Assembly (NCBI GenBank): GCA_942492115.1 | Contig: CALODL010000001.1 | Location: 124,001 to 188,000 of the forward strand | Origin: CALODL01 sp942492115 | GTDB lineage: Bacteria; Planctomycetota; Phycisphaerae; UBA1845; CAIVHJ01 | DNA: 64,000 bases | Direction: 5' to 3' | Shown: positions 1 through 8,978 of the stretch, piece after piece | Numbering within the stretch: position 1 is the first letter of the stretch | Layout of the letters: every line of letters begins with the position of its first letter | Notes under the pieces: generated by a model | What the model saw: the letters and a program-made list of their open reading frames with translations, nothing else | Database searches by the model: none | What the model was told of the DNA's origin: nothing | Position numbers and translations under genes: made by a program

Positions 1-1
1 T

Positions 2-283
2 CTCAGGCGTATTCCGTACAAAATCGAAGTCAAAGATCCGTGTGAGCAAGAGACGCGAGATCTATTGCATTTCATGGCCGAACGTGCCGGTGTTGCCATT
101 GAACCGACGGCCGTCGACCACATGTTCGAACGCTACCAGGCAGAGAATCGTCCGTTCCGCTTCTGTCACCCGCGTGATCTGCTGGATCAGGTCATCAATC
201 ATTGTCGCTACGAAGGCAGTGAGTGCGTGCTGACGACGGATAACATGGACTTTGCGATGACAAATTACTTTACCGTGGTCTAA
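2..283 (+). CDS. AAA-family ATPase, C-terminal fragment (5' end outside window)
   Basis: The frame is open from the first bases of the window to a TAA at 281-283, so only about 93 C-terminal residues are visible and the start lies upstream. The fragment begins LRRIPYKIEVKDP and carries NRPFRFCHPRDLLDQV. This resembles the small helical lid domain of AAA+ ATPases: an arginine-rich RRIPYKI strand followed by a helical HPRDLL motif. From memory, planctomycete AAA ATPases carry very similar C-termini; no Walker motif is visible because the nucleotide-binding core is outside the window. The substrate is unknown. The assignment rests on resemblance only. Confidence 0.55.
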   Translation, partial: LRRIPYKIEVKDPCEQETRDLLHFMAERAGVAIEPTAVDHMFERYQAENRPFRFCHPRDLLDQVINHCRYEGSECVLTTDNMDFAMTNYFTVV

Positions 284-477
284 GTGCTCCCTTTCATAAT
301 TGGGTGTAGGGTTCTCCGCGGCGATTGTCGTGTTGGGCAAGGCGCGAGGAGGAGGCGATGCCTGACATCGTTGACGACGAGCAACACAGTTCAGGGCGGC
401 AAGCGTCCGGAAGACCCTGCAAAGAATTGTGAAATGGGGCACTAAGGCGCACTGCGTCCGAGCGGTCGTTACAACTG

Positions 478-516
478 ACAGCCGTGCTCGATCGGTCAGC
501 GGTCGGGCACGGCTGT
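478..516. terminator. Inverted repeat between convergent genes
   Basis: ACAGCCGTGC at 478-487 is perfectly repeated in inverse as GCACGGCTGT at 507-516, with a 19-base loop. It lies between the AAA ATPase end (283) and the convergent minus-strand gene ending at 557. It has no clear T-run beyond TTTGC on the plus side, so a bidirectional terminator is inferred from position. Confidence 0.5.
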
Positions 517-556
517 TTGCGTGCGCCACGTGTCCACTGTGGTCACGACGCAGGAC

Positions 557-1399
557 CTACGGCAACGCAACGTTCTTGAAACCGAACGGAACGTCAATGC
601 GTTGCTGGCCGACAGCGATGGTCATGTGCAAGTGCGTCGTGGAGGGCAATTCCTCGAAACCCTGCAGACTGTACGAGGTCTGGCTGCCGATCGATTGCCA
701 CATGCGCATGGTGTCGATAACACGGCCGTTGTCGTCGATCAGTTTCATGCTCGTGATCGATTCGTTTGGACCCGTGATGTCGAGGTGAATGCTACGCGCT
801 GGATCCTCGAACGATGTTGGTGTGGGAGTCTTCTTCTGCAGCATGACCTGAAGTCCCGCGTTCGTCAGGGTCGGATGATTCAGCGCTGTCGTGCCCAGGC
901 TGCGGACATCTTCAAAAGTGATCTCCTGTTGGCGTTCTGCGACCAGCAGAGCGACCTGCCCTGTAAGCGTTACGGCGCGCGTCGCACGCAGGGGCGGCTC
1001 GAAGCCGAGTTCCATCCGAATGAGATCAGTCGGCTTGTTCGGCTCAAAGGCGAACATCATCTCACGATCGATGTCGATGAAATTATCGATGGGGTGTGCG
1101 TGTGCGTTGCCGGCAGCAATCGGTGAGAGCGCAGTGCCTTCAGGCGTCATGCACGTTGCGGCGATGAATCCGTAGCGATAGGCCCGGGCTGCCAGTGGGC
1201 CACGCAATTCGAGAGTCATGACCAGGCGCGCCTCGCCTGCCGGGTCGAACGACTCGGTGGTGCGGCGCACGACGGTGGTGGACTTCCGCATCTCGACAAC
1301 TCGGGTCAGTTGTACATCGAGCGGCGGTTGTGTCTGGGCACTCTCCTGGGCCAGGAACATGCAGGTGGCTATCAACAATACAGTCATCACAGTCATCAC
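557..1399 (-). CDS. Exported protein of unknown function
   Basis: A 280-residue protein. The N-terminus MMTVMTVLLIATCMFLAQESAQ is a short hydrophobic segment followed by small/polar residues, consistent with a Sec signal peptide cut near residue 20. The mature part is rich in beta-type segments with no motif I recognise. Paired threonine/valine stretches (STTVVRRTTES, ARLVMTLELRGPL) suggest an extracytoplasmic beta-sandwich fold. The next minus-strand gene starts upstream at 3309 and ends at 1498, about 100 bases away, so co-transcription is possible. I do not assign a function. Confidence 0.6.
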   Translation of the reverse strand: MMTVMTVLLIATCMFLAQESAQTQPPLDVQLTRVVEMRKSTTVVRRTTESFDPAGEARLVMTLELRGPLAARAYRYGFIAATCMTPEGTALSPIAAGNAHAHPIDNFIDIDREMMFAFEPNKPTDLIRMELGFEPPLRATRAVTLTGQVALLVAERQQEITFEDVRSLGTTALNHPTLTNAGLQVMLQKKTPTPTSFEDPARSIHLDITGPNESITSMKLIDDNGRVIDTMRMWQSIGSQTSYSLQGFEELPSTTHLHMTIAVGQQRIDVPFGFKNVALP

Positions 1400-1497
1400 G
1401 GATCCTCCGGTTGAGATGACCGGAGTATACGGATGCCGGCCTCGATCTGGAATTTATCATGAAAGAGGCGAGTCCAACGCGGTAGGTGTGCAAGAAT

Positions 1498-3309
1498 CTA
1501 CTGCTGCTGTCGCTTGCCAAACTCGATGGCCAGCAACAATGTTTCCTGGTTGGCCGCCGGTCCGGCCGTCGCCGTGGCATTCGCGTCGGGGTTGTTGGGA
1601 TTGGCCGCGGTATTGTCGAATACGCCGTCGAGCCGCAGCTGTGTTCCGGCGGGCAGGGACAGTGGTTGCTCGAGGACGTACCGGATTTGCCAGCGGTAGT
1701 CGTAGCGTGGGGCATACAGAAGTTCGCGGTTTTCACCGTCTGGCATGTTGAGACTCAGTGTCACGACCTTGGCTCGGGCTCGCGCGTAAGGCGTCAATGC
1801 CAGGATCTGCGTGTCCTCGTGCAGTGTTGCCGTGAGGGTGTGCCGTACCGCAGCCGTTCCTGCACCAACCGTAAAGTCTTTGGCGTGCGTGGACATGGTT
1901 TCGATGGCTGTGGCTGGCGGCGTGTTGGCGAAGCGCATGCCGATACGCAAACGCGTGCTCATGACCTCGTCCATCGGCCGGGCATACAGATCGGCAACGA
2001 GTACGGATCCCGCGGGCAGTCGTCGGGCGGTGCCCGGCGGATAGGTCACCGTGCTGTCGCCTGGACTGTAGGTGCCGAAGAACTCCAGGTCGCCCGGAGT
2101 CTCCATTGGTGAGGGGAAGACGCACCCTGGTGTCATCAGCCACACAACCGCGTGATGCACCGTTTCGATCTTGGCCGGGCGAAACTCAAATGACTGGATC
2201 CAACGTTCAGTTTCGAGGTGTGTGGCCACGATGAGCCGGCGGTGGACCAACGGCCCGGTTCTGGGCAGCGCGATCGACGCCGAGGACAGCAACAGATCGG
2301 GACGGCCGATGATCCAGGTTTGGGAGAGGGGCTCGAGTGCAGGCAGCGGTTTGCGTTCGCCGAGTGGCATCCCGGCGCGCAGCCAGGATAACAGCACCTC
2401 GCGCTCACGTACCGGTACCGCGCGGTCGTTGGCCCATGGGGAAGTGCCGTCAGGTCTTGGTTCAACGCCATGCCATGGAGGCATCAGTCCATCCCGGACC
2501 ACGGCTTCGATCATTGAGGCCCGTCCGCGCAGCAGGCCATGCGACTCGAGACTGAACGGCGCGATGCCGCCTCTGCGATGACAGCTCACGCAGCGCTCCG
2601 CCAGGATGTTGGCCACCTCGCCAAAATAGGAGACCGCGCCGGTCGTTTTCCAATCGTCGAGGGGGAGATCCAGCAGGCAGCCAGGTGACCATGTGGCGGA
2701 TGCCGCTGGCGCCTTGCCCGTGTGGATTGAGCGCAGGGCGTTTCGTAAATACTCGTTACGCGGCGCGTTGAGTGCGGTTCCGACTCCATACTGGTCATCA
2801 ACGGCACCCCGATAGGCGAGGCGACGTTGACCATCGATCACGAAGACTTCGGTTGTGGTCCGCGCGCCCAGCGCCCGGGCGATGGCATTGTCGCGGTCGG
2901 GCAGGTATGGCCCATCGAAACCGTATTCGCGGATCTGGCTGCGCATGTCATCGGTCGACTCCGATGACACCGTGTTGACGTAGGCAAAAGCAAAAGAGTC
3001 GGAGAATTCTGTTTCGAGGGCGGCCAGTCGCGGCGCGTATTTCTTGGACAGCGGGCAACCACAGCTGGTCATGGCCAGGACCACGCCACGATGACCGGTA
3101 AGTAGCGTAGCCAGTGTCGTACGCGGCTGGTTCAATGGGTGCAGGGGCAGGTCGGGCATGTGGCGGCCAATTCCCAGGGATGCACCACGTTGAACGTGCG
3201 CGGTGCGCTCCAGCTCGTCGTTGGCTGCATTCAGCATCAGCAGGCTCAGGGACAGTAGAACAACCACTAATTTGTGCCATTTCGAAACGGTGTTGCGCGA
3301 TCTCCACAT
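1498..3309 (-). CDS. Redoxin / cytochrome c / copper-monooxygenase-like fusion protein
   Basis: A 603-residue exported protein with three parts. After an N-terminal hydrophobic segment (about residues 13-28) comes a thioredoxin/AhpC-type domain (about 45-190) with the dithiol-like CGC (C83, C85) followed by PLSKKYAP. Next is a c-type heme motif CVSCH (240-244) with a likely distal Met in MPPWH (276). The C-terminal half resembles the copper type II ascorbate-dependent monooxygenase fold: HH pair in VHHAVVWLM (385-386), YPPGTARRLPAGS, and APRYDYRWQ near the end. In this family a QxHYxP-type histidine is expected after the strand LPAGS-LV; here it reads VADLYARP, so the second copper site looks lost. 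Similar redoxin-cytochrome-monooxygenase proteins are known in Planctomycetota and Acidobacteriota. Substrate unknown. Confidence 0.75.
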   Translation of the reverse strand: MWRSRNTVSKWHKLVVVLLSLSLLMLNAANDELERTAHVQRGASLGIGRHMPDLPLHPLNQPRTTLATLLTGHRGVVLAMTSCGCPLSKKYAPRLAALETEFSDSFAFAYVNTVSSESTDDMRSQIREYGFDGPYLPDRDNAIARALGARTTTEVFVIDGQRRLAYRGAVDDQYGVGTALNAPRNEYLRNALRSIHTGKAPAASATWSPGCLLDLPLDDWKTTGAVSYFGEVANILAERCVSCHRRGGIAPFSLESHGLLRGRASMIEAVVRDGLMPPWHGVEPRPDGTSPWANDRAVPVREREVLLSWLRAGMPLGERKPLPALEPLSQTWIIGRPDLLLSSASIALPRTGPLVHRRLIVATHLETERWIQSFEFRPAKIETVHHAVVWLMTPGCVFPSPMETPGDLEFFGTYSPGDSTVTYPPGTARRLPAGSVLVADLYARPMDEVMSTRLRIGMRFANTPPATAIETMSTHAKDFTVGAGTAAVRHTLTATLHEDTQILALTPYARARAKVVTLSLNMPDGENRELLYAPRYDYRWQIRYVLEQPLSLPAGTQLRLDGVFDNTAANPNNPDANATATAGPAANQETLLLAIEFGKRQQQ

Positions 3310-3373
3310 CGATCATAACAATCATCGGTTGGAAGGTGGAGGGACTCGTGCAATGGGGCGAGGTAGCAGCCGA

Positions 3374-4510
3374 TCAGGCCATGGCTCGAAGGATGTCGCA
3401 CCCTCGCTCGATGATATCGTCATCGACAGCGTAGCTGATGCGGACGTGTGTGTCCCGTGTGCTGAACACGCTGCCTGGAACAGTCAGCAGGTTTCGCTTG
3501 AGGGCCTCTTCGACGAAAGCTGTTCCACTTGCGTAGCGCCCGGGTGCCTCGAGGAAGAAGTAGAATCCACCGGAGGGTTGTGAGAATTCGTAGTGGTCCT
3601 TGAGAGCTGCGGCGATGGTGTCGCGTTTCCGTCGATAGTGGCCGGCGCGTTCGGTCAGGTCGGTGTCCAGGGCGGTCACGCAGGCATGCTGGGCGATACT
3701 CGGGGCGCACACAAAAGTGTACTGCTGCATGTTGGCGATCTGGTTGATCAGCGCGTCGGGGCCGGCGAGATAGCCCATGCGCCACCCGGTCATGCCATAG
3801 CTCTTACCGAAACCGCGTAGCAGCAGTGTCCGTTCGGGCGCATAGCGTGCGGCTGACGGGACTGCGCCATCGTAGCTCAGGTCAGAATAGATCTCGTCGC
3901 TGATGACCAGCAGGTCATGTTCACGCGCGATTTCACATGCCGCTTCAATCGACTCACGCGAGTAAACGATGCCGGTTGGATTGTTAGGTGAGTTGATCAG
4001 CAGCATCTTCGTGCGCGGTGTGATGGCAGCACGAATGGCATCGGGATTGAGGTCGAAGTGAGGATAGCCCGACACATAAACAGGGCTGCCATCGAGCCAT
4101 TCGATGAGTGCCGGATAGCTGACGAAATAGGGATCTGGGACGAGAACTTCATCGCCGCGATTGACCGTGGCCATCAGTGCCAGTAACAGGCCACCTGAAA
4201 CGCCCGAACTGACCAGGACCGCCGGGGGGCTGTCGTACAGATCAGCGAGGCCTTCAGCGATCTTGCTTCGTAGGGCGGGGAGTCCTGCCGTGACGGTGTA
4301 GCCGTTGTGGCCATCCGTGATCGCGCGGATGGCAGACGCCTTGACTTCGTCAGGGACATCGAAGTTGGGCTGCCCGATGGAGAAATCCACCGGGTCTTCG
4401 AGGGTTGCTGCCAGGTGAAAAATGCGACGAATCCCGGACTCCCGTACGCGTTTCGCACGATCGGAGATGAACCGGGAGGCATCCGCTGAGTTGCCTGTTG
4501 TCGTTGACAA
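3374..4510 (-). CDS. Class I/II pyridoxal-phosphate aminotransferase
   Basis: A 378-residue fold-type I aminotransferase, likely cytoplasmic. It shows the SIGQPNF entry motif (44-50), NNPTG (176-180), SDEIYSDL (204-211, cofactor-ring Asp205), and the PLP lysine K236 in RGFGKSYGMTGWRMGY. The C-terminal VRISYA carries the carboxylate-binding arginine. Length and motifs fit AspC/PatA-like enzymes that move amino groups between an amino acid and 2-oxoglutarate; the exact amino acid cannot be read from motifs. It is the last gene of a minus-strand run (membrane protein, small basic protein, aminotransferase) with only 12 bases between it and the small basic protein, so it is probably co-transcribed. 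Confidence 0.88.
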   Translation of the reverse strand: MSTTTGNSADASRFISDRAKRVRESGIRRIFHLAATLEDPVDFSIGQPNFDVPDEVKASAIRAITDGHNGYTVTAGLPALRSKIAEGLADLYDSPPAVLVSSGVSGGLLLALMATVNRGDEVLVPDPYFVSYPALIEWLDGSPVYVSGYPHFDLNPDAIRAAITPRTKMLLINSPNNPTGIVYSRESIEAACEIAREHDLLVISDEIYSDLSYDGAVPSAARYAPERTLLLRGFGKSYGMTGWRMGYLAGPDALINQIANMQQYTFVCAPSIAQHACVTALDTDLTERAGHYRRKRDTIAAALKDHYEFSQPSGGFYFFLEAPGRYASGTAFVEEALKRNLLTVPGSVFSTRDTHVRISYAVDDDIIERGCDILRAMA

Positions 4511-4522
4511 ACCCCGGGTGTC

Positions 4523-4750
4523 CTAGCTGGCAGGCTTCTTCTCTTCTTCGGTCGCTTCAGCCTGATCCTTCTTCTTGGTCTTACCGCCGACTTTGACCTT
4601 ACGGTGCGCAACCTTGACCAGTCCGAAGGGGCTGGTTTCATCGCTCCAGCGACCTTCTTCCTGAAGCTTGGCGATGCGTTCGGGGCGACGCAGAACATTG
4701 CGGTGACGCGCGGTGGCGCCTTTGGTCTTGAGTGATTGATCGATGGACAT
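4523..4750 (-). CDS. Small basic protein, TIGR04137-like (PVC superphylum)
   Basis: A 75-residue, strongly basic protein: MSIDQSLK, RHRNVLRRPERIAKLQEEGRW, SPFGLVKVAHRKVKV, ending in a Lys/Glu-rich tail (KKKDQAEATEEEKK). This matches the pattern I know from the TIGR04137 'small basic protein' family of Chlamydiae, Verrucomicrobia and Planctomycetes, whose function is not established. Its high positive charge suggests an RNA- or ribosome-associated role, which is inference. It sits in a compact minus-strand operon, 14 bases after the SPOR-like membrane protein and 12 bases before the aminotransferase. It is a useful phylogenetic marker for the window. Confidence 0.8.
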   Translation of the reverse strand: MSIDQSLKTKGATARHRNVLRRPERIAKLQEEGRWSDETSPFGLVKVAHRKVKVGGKTKKKDQAEATEEEKKPAS

Positions 4751-4764
4751 CTCTTAGTGGCTCC

Positions 4765-5490
4765 TCACCATGGTGCCGTCATTTTCTTGACGAGGTACTT
4801 GAATCTGTATCGGCCACCCTCTCGTGAGTACTGGTCGCCGAGTTGCTTGATGCGTTGAGTCAGCCCTTCGCAAGCGGCTTTGTCATCCGGATTCGAATAG
4901 TCGAATCCCTGGTTGGCCAACAGCCGGTAGCCGCCTTCGAACGGAAAACTCGTCGTCTCGACGCCCGCCCGTTTGAGAAACGCCTGGGCTTGCAGGGCGT
5001 CGTCTTCAGTCTTGAATGTCTCGACCCACACGTAGTTGAGGCCGAGGACCCATTCGCCCTCTAGGTCAGCTTGAGCCGCGGGCGCTTCAGTCAATTGTTG
5101 TTGAGCCGGAACAGGTTGCTGACTCAAATTGCCCAGAACTTCCGGCGTCGGTGCCCGCTCCATCACGGTCTTGATGGGGTCGATATTCAAGGCGTTGGGG
5201 TCGGCACCCCGATCACGCCCTCCAACGAATCTCCCCACTGTGAACGCGATCGTAAGCACCATTGCGATACTCAGGATCGTGACGGCCAAACCGATCACGC
5301 TCAGTGAAAACCGGACCCGTTCCCCGTCGCTGCGAACCCACCAGCCACTCGGCGCCGAGTCAGCCGTCGTGGGGACGTCGGCTGGCAGCTCCGGTTCGGG
5401 GGCCGCGGGCGGGTCGGTTTTCGATCGTTCCGTTGCGGGCTGGTTCGTCTGGACCAGCTCGAACAGCGATGGCGCGTCCTTTCTGGGCAC
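4765..5490 (-). CDS. Single-pass membrane protein with SPOR-like C-terminal domain
   Basis: A 241-residue protein with a cytoplasmic N-terminus (MPRKDAPSLFELVQ, then a Pro/Ala/Asp-rich stretch), one transmembrane helix (about residues 60-85, LSVIGLAVTILSIAMVLTIAF) and an extracytoplasmic C-terminal domain. That domain (about 145-241) has the pattern of SPOR/peptidoglycan-binding modules: an aromatic strand YVWVETFKTEDDALQAQAFLKRAG followed by a second beta strand. The DAPSLFEL start is one I associate with planctomycete homologues. A role at the envelope or division site is inference. It is the first gene of a three-gene minus-strand operon whose promoter should lie in 5491-5700. Confidence 0.65.
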   Translation of the reverse strand: MPRKDAPSLFELVQTNQPATERSKTDPPAAPEPELPADVPTTADSAPSGWWVRSDGERVRFSLSVIGLAVTILSIAMVLTIAFTVGRFVGGRDRGADPNALNIDPIKTVMERAPTPEVLGNLSQQPVPAQQQLTEAPAAQADLEGEWVLGLNYVWVETFKTEDDALQAQAFLKRAGVETTSFPFEGGYRLLANQGFDYSNPDDKAACEGLTQRIKQLGDQYSREGGRYRFKYLVKKMTAPW

Positions 5491-5648
5491 TCCTTGCTCC
5501 GCTCAGGGCTGTTGAATCTCACTAGGATAGAGAACTGCGGCCGGATTTCAAGGTGCACGCCGGAGGCTCGGCCCGGGATCCGGGTTTTGTTCGTAAGTCG
5601 TTGTAGTGTAATGACTAACTGTCTCAGCAAATGGCGGGGTTCTGATGA

Positions 5649-5654
5649 TATAAT
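5649..5654 (+). promoter_or_regulatory. Putative -10 box for pyrB
   Basis: TATAAT at 5649-5654 matches the sigma-70 -10 consensus exactly and sits 61 bases before the pyrB ATG. No convincing -35 box is present at the expected distance. The region 5491-5715 separates divergent transcription units. Confidence 0.4.
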
Positions 5655-5715
5655 GCCGCTCCGAGGGGCTCAGGTCGGATCCGGGCCCGCTGGACCACCC
5701 AAGCAGAGGATATTC

Positions 5716-6816
5716 ATGAGCAGGACGGCCGAGGACATCATACGGCTGCCGGCGCGCGAGCGCGTCGACATGCTGTCGCGATCGGACAGGATCTTCCACA
5801 TCATTCTGGCCCAGCAGTTTACCCGCGGGTTCATCGACGAAATCTGCATGCTGGCCGAAATGATCCGTCGTATCCATTCGGCCCGCCAGGGGAGCGACTT
5901 CCTTCGTGACCTGTTGCCGCACCGGCGTGCGATGCTGTACTTCACGCAGCCGTCCACCCGTACTTTCCTATCTTTTACTGCCGCTTGCCAGATCGTCGGA
6001 ATCCGCTACAACGAGGTTCGCGACCCCAAGACGTCGTCCGAAATCAAGGGTGAGAGTGAAGAGGATGCCGTTCGGGTGTTCAGCCAGTACTTCGACGTCA
6101 TCATCATGCGGCATCCGTCCGAGGGCTTTGCCGAGAAGACTGCACATCTCATCAATGACATGCATCGCACGATTCCCGTAATCAATGGCGGCTCGGGCAA
6201 GGACCAGCATCCGACCCAGGCATTGCTGGATATTTACACGCTGTATCGCGCGTTCAGTGGTGGGGCCCTGGTACGCCGGGCTGCGGGCGTCAAAGCCGAT
6301 CCGTTCCCAGACAAGATCGTGGCTATGGTCGGCGACCTCCAGCGCGGCCGGACCGTGCGTTCGCTTTCCTATCTGTTGTGCCGCTACCCGGAGGTCAAGA
6401 TCAAGTTCGTTTCTCCGCCGGAACTGCGCATCGGCGATGACATCACGCAGTACCTCGACGAGCACGGTGTGTCCTACGATGTCGTTGACGATCTGGATCC
6501 GCTGCTGCCCGATCTCGACGCCATTTACATGACGCGCATTCAAGACGAGCACGACACCCCGGGTCAGAAATCAGGCATGGACTACAAGCGATTCGGCCTG
6601 ACGCCTGAAAAACTTGCTCAGTGCAAACCGACCCTGGCCATCCTGCATCCTCTGCCGCGCCGCCGAGAAGTCGACGTTGCCTGTGACGCAGATCCCCGCG
6701 CCAAGTACTGGCAGCAGGTGCAGAACGGCATGTGGATGCGCGCAGCCCTGCTGTGTTATGTGTTCAATTGCGAATCCCGCATCAAGGACTACTATCTGGA
6801 AAACTACACCTATTAG
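5716..6816 (+). CDS. pyrB: Aspartate carbamoyltransferase (catalytic)
   Basis: A 366-residue enzyme joining carbamoyl phosphate and L-aspartate to give N-carbamoyl-aspartate, the first committed pyrimidine step. The carbamoyl phosphate loop is QPSTRTF (78-84), and HPLPRR lies near the C-terminus. GDLQRGRTVRS and the conserved lysine region KGESEEDAV are also present. ATG 5716 is chosen because AGAGGA (5705-5710) is correctly spaced; the open frame upstream to 5494 lacks family resemblance. The protein is about 50 residues longer than classic catalytic chains, with an N-terminal extension of roughly 35 residues and an insertion around ALVRRAAGVKADPFPD. No pyrI or pyrC is adjacent. Confidence 0.9.
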   Translation: MSRTAEDIIRLPARERVDMLSRSDRIFHIILAQQFTRGFIDEICMLAEMIRRIHSARQGSDFLRDLLPHRRAMLYFTQPSTRTFLSFTAACQIVGIRYNEVRDPKTSSEIKGESEEDAVRVFSQYFDVIIMRHPSEGFAEKTAHLINDMHRTIPVINGGSGKDQHPTQALLDIYTLYRAFSGGALVRRAAGVKADPFPDKIVAMVGDLQRGRTVRSLSYLLCRYPEVKIKFVSPPELRIGDDITQYLDEHGVSYDVVDDLDPLLPDLDAIYMTRIQDEHDTPGQKSGMDYKRFGLTPEKLAQCKPTLAILHPLPRRREVDVACDADPRAKYWQQVQNGMWMRAALLCYVFNCESRIKDYYLENYTY

Positions 6817-7004
6817 ACTCGGTTGCGGAACGCCGCGTGGCGCCCCACCGGTTGTCGAGAGGGCGCGGGCCGGCCTCGGCTAAATGTCTCATGCGAGCCT
6901 TGGGGTTATTGTTCCGGGCCGCAGTTTTTCAGGCCAGTTTTGATCTGGTCCGGAAACAATTGTAAGTTTGAAGATTGAGGCGGAGAGTCAAGAGGCTAGC
7001 ACAT

Positions 7005-8978
7005 ATGAGCATTGATCGCCGGCACGTTGAGCCCATGACTGACAACGACATTCTGTGGCAGCCCTCCGAGGACGCCGTGCGCGGGACTCAGATGTACGCG
7101 TTCATGATGCGTATGGCTGAAGCTTACGGTTTCGAAGCCACCTGGCCCGAGCTTCACCGCTGGTCGTGTGAACATCGCGACATCTTCTGGCAGGAGATGT
7201 TCAATCTGGCGGGCATTGAGGCCATGCATCCGGCGACGACAGCGCTGCTTGACGAGGGGATGGTCGGGTCGCGGTGGTTCCCCGGGATGAAACTCAATTA
7301 TGCGGCCCATTTGCTGCGGCACACAGGTGCGGGAAAGGCCATTATCGCCCTGGACGAGCGTGATCGCTCTGCGGATATGTCGTGGGACGAGTTGCGTCAC
7401 GCGGTCAAGCTGTGCGCCGGGGCGCTCAAGCAGGCCGGCGTCACCCGAGGTGATCGGGTGGTGGCGTTCATCCCTAACATCCCTGAAGCCGTCATAGCAA
7501 TGCTGGCAACCGCATCGCTCGGCGCGATCTGGTCGAGTTGTTCTCCGGATTTTGGCATCAACGGTGTGATTGATCGTTTCGGTCAAATCGAGCCCAAGGT
7601 GCTGATCACTGTCGACGGGTACACGTATGGCGGTAAGCCGATCGATTTGCGGGCACGCGTCGCCGAGATCGTCGAACGCCTGGATGGCCTCGAGACCGTC
7701 GTCGTTGCCGCTTTCCTGGAAGACCACCCGGACATCACCCACGTGCCGTTGGGGGTGCTGTGGGATGATTTCTTCAAGTCCGGAGAAGATTACGAGCTCA
7801 GCTTCGATCCGGTGCCCTTCGACCACCCGTTGTTCATCATGTACTCGTCGGGGACGACCGGCGTTCCCAAGTGCATCGTCCACGGTCATGGTGGCACGCT
7901 GCTGCAGCACATGAAGGAGCATATGCTGCATTGCGATCTCCACGCTGGCGACACGATGTTCTACTTCACGACATGCGGATGGATGATGTGGAATTGGGTG
8001 ACCAGCTCCCTGGGCGTGGGGGCGACCCTTGTGACCTACGAGGGGAGCCCGGGCTATCCCGATCTCAATCGCCTGTGGCGCTTGATCGAGTCGAGCAGCA
8101 TGGTCGTGTTCGGCACGAGTCCGAAATTTCTGACGACTTGTGAAAAGAACGGCATCATGCCTGCCGTCGAGTTCGATATGTCACGCCTGCGGTGCATGTT
8201 GTCGACGGGGTCACCATTGACCGTCGAGAATTTCCAATGGGTCTACCGTAACGTCAAACGCAACTTGCAGCTTTCGAGCATTTCAGGTGGCACTGATATC
8301 ATCAGCTGCTTCATGCTCGGGAACCCCATGCTTCCGGTTCGTGCAGGCGAGATTCAGTGTCTCGGACTGGGTATGGACGTGGTTGCATTCGATGATGACG
8401 GCGAGGCCGTTACCGGGGCCAAGGGTGAGCTCGTTTGTCGGAGCCCGTTCCCGTCTCAGCCCGTCGGGTTCTGGAATGATGAAGATGGTTCACGATACCG
8501 GGCCGCTTACTTTGATCACTTTCCGGGGGCATGGAGGCATGGAGATTTCATCGAGATTACCGAACACGGTGGGGTCATCGTCTATGGTCGGTCCGATGCC
8601 ACGTTGAATCCCGGCGGGGTTCGCATCGGTACGGCCGAGATTTATCGCATTGTCGAAGCACTCGATGAGATTGCCGACAGTATCGTCGTGGGGCGGCCGG
8701 TCGACGATGACGTCGAAGTGTGCTTGTTCGTCGTTCTTCAGCAGGACGTTGAGTGGAGCGACGGGCTGGAAGCCACCATCAGGCGGGTCATTGCCGATGG
8801 TGCGACCAAGCGGCACGTCCCCAAACACATCCACGCTGTGCCAGCGATTCCCTACACCATCAGTGGGAAGAAGGTCGAGCTGGCAGTCGTGAAGATGTTG
8901 TGTCGCGAGGAGGTCAATAATCGCGACGCGCTGGCCAATCCAGAGGCCCTCGCGCATTTCGCCGATATCATCTCTTGA
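7005..8978 (+). CDS. Acetoacetyl-CoA synthetase (acetoacetate-CoA ligase)
   Basis: A 657-residue ANL-superfamily enzyme that adenylates acetoacetate with ATP and transfers it to CoA, in cytoplasmic ketone-body or leucine catabolism. Visible motifs are the opening ILWQPSEDAV, the P-loop-like YSSGTTGVPKCIVHGHGG, the WMMWNW segment typical of acetoacetate-CoA ligases, SGGTDI, YGRSDATLNPGGVRIGTAEIY and the catalytic lysine region YTISGKKVELAVVKML. Length matches the family (about 650). ATG 7005 is preceded by AGAGG at 6991-6995; TTG 6975 and ATG 7035 are alternatives. It follows pyrB on the same strand but 188 bases away, so it probably has its own promoter. Confidence 0.9.
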   Translation: MSIDRRHVEPMTDNDILWQPSEDAVRGTQMYAFMMRMAEAYGFEATWPELHRWSCEHRDIFWQEMFNLAGIEAMHPATTALLDEGMVGSRWFPGMKLNYAAHLLRHTGAGKAIIALDERDRSADMSWDELRHAVKLCAGALKQAGVTRGDRVVAFIPNIPEAVIAMLATASLGAIWSSCSPDFGINGVIDRFGQIEPKVLITVDGYTYGGKPIDLRARVAEIVERLDGLETVVVAAFLEDHPDITHVPLGVLWDDFFKSGEDYELSFDPVPFDHPLFIMYSSGTTGVPKCIVHGHGGTLLQHMKEHMLHCDLHAGDTMFYFTTCGWMMWNWVTSSLGVGATLVTYEGSPGYPDLNRLWRLIESSSMVVFGTSPKFLTTCEKNGIMPAVEFDMSRLRCMLSTGSPLTVENFQWVYRNVKRNLQLSSISGGTDIISCFMLGNPMLPVRAGEIQCLGLGMDVVAFDDDGEAVTGAKGELVCRSPFPSQPVGFWNDEDGSRYRAAYFDHFPGAWRHGDFIEITEHGGVIVYGRSDATLNPGGVRIGTAEIYRIVEALDEIADSIVVGRPVDDDVEVCLFVVLQQDVEWSDGLEATIRRVIADGATKRHVPKHIHAVPAIPYTISGKKVELAVVKMLCREEVNNRDALANPEALAHFADIIS

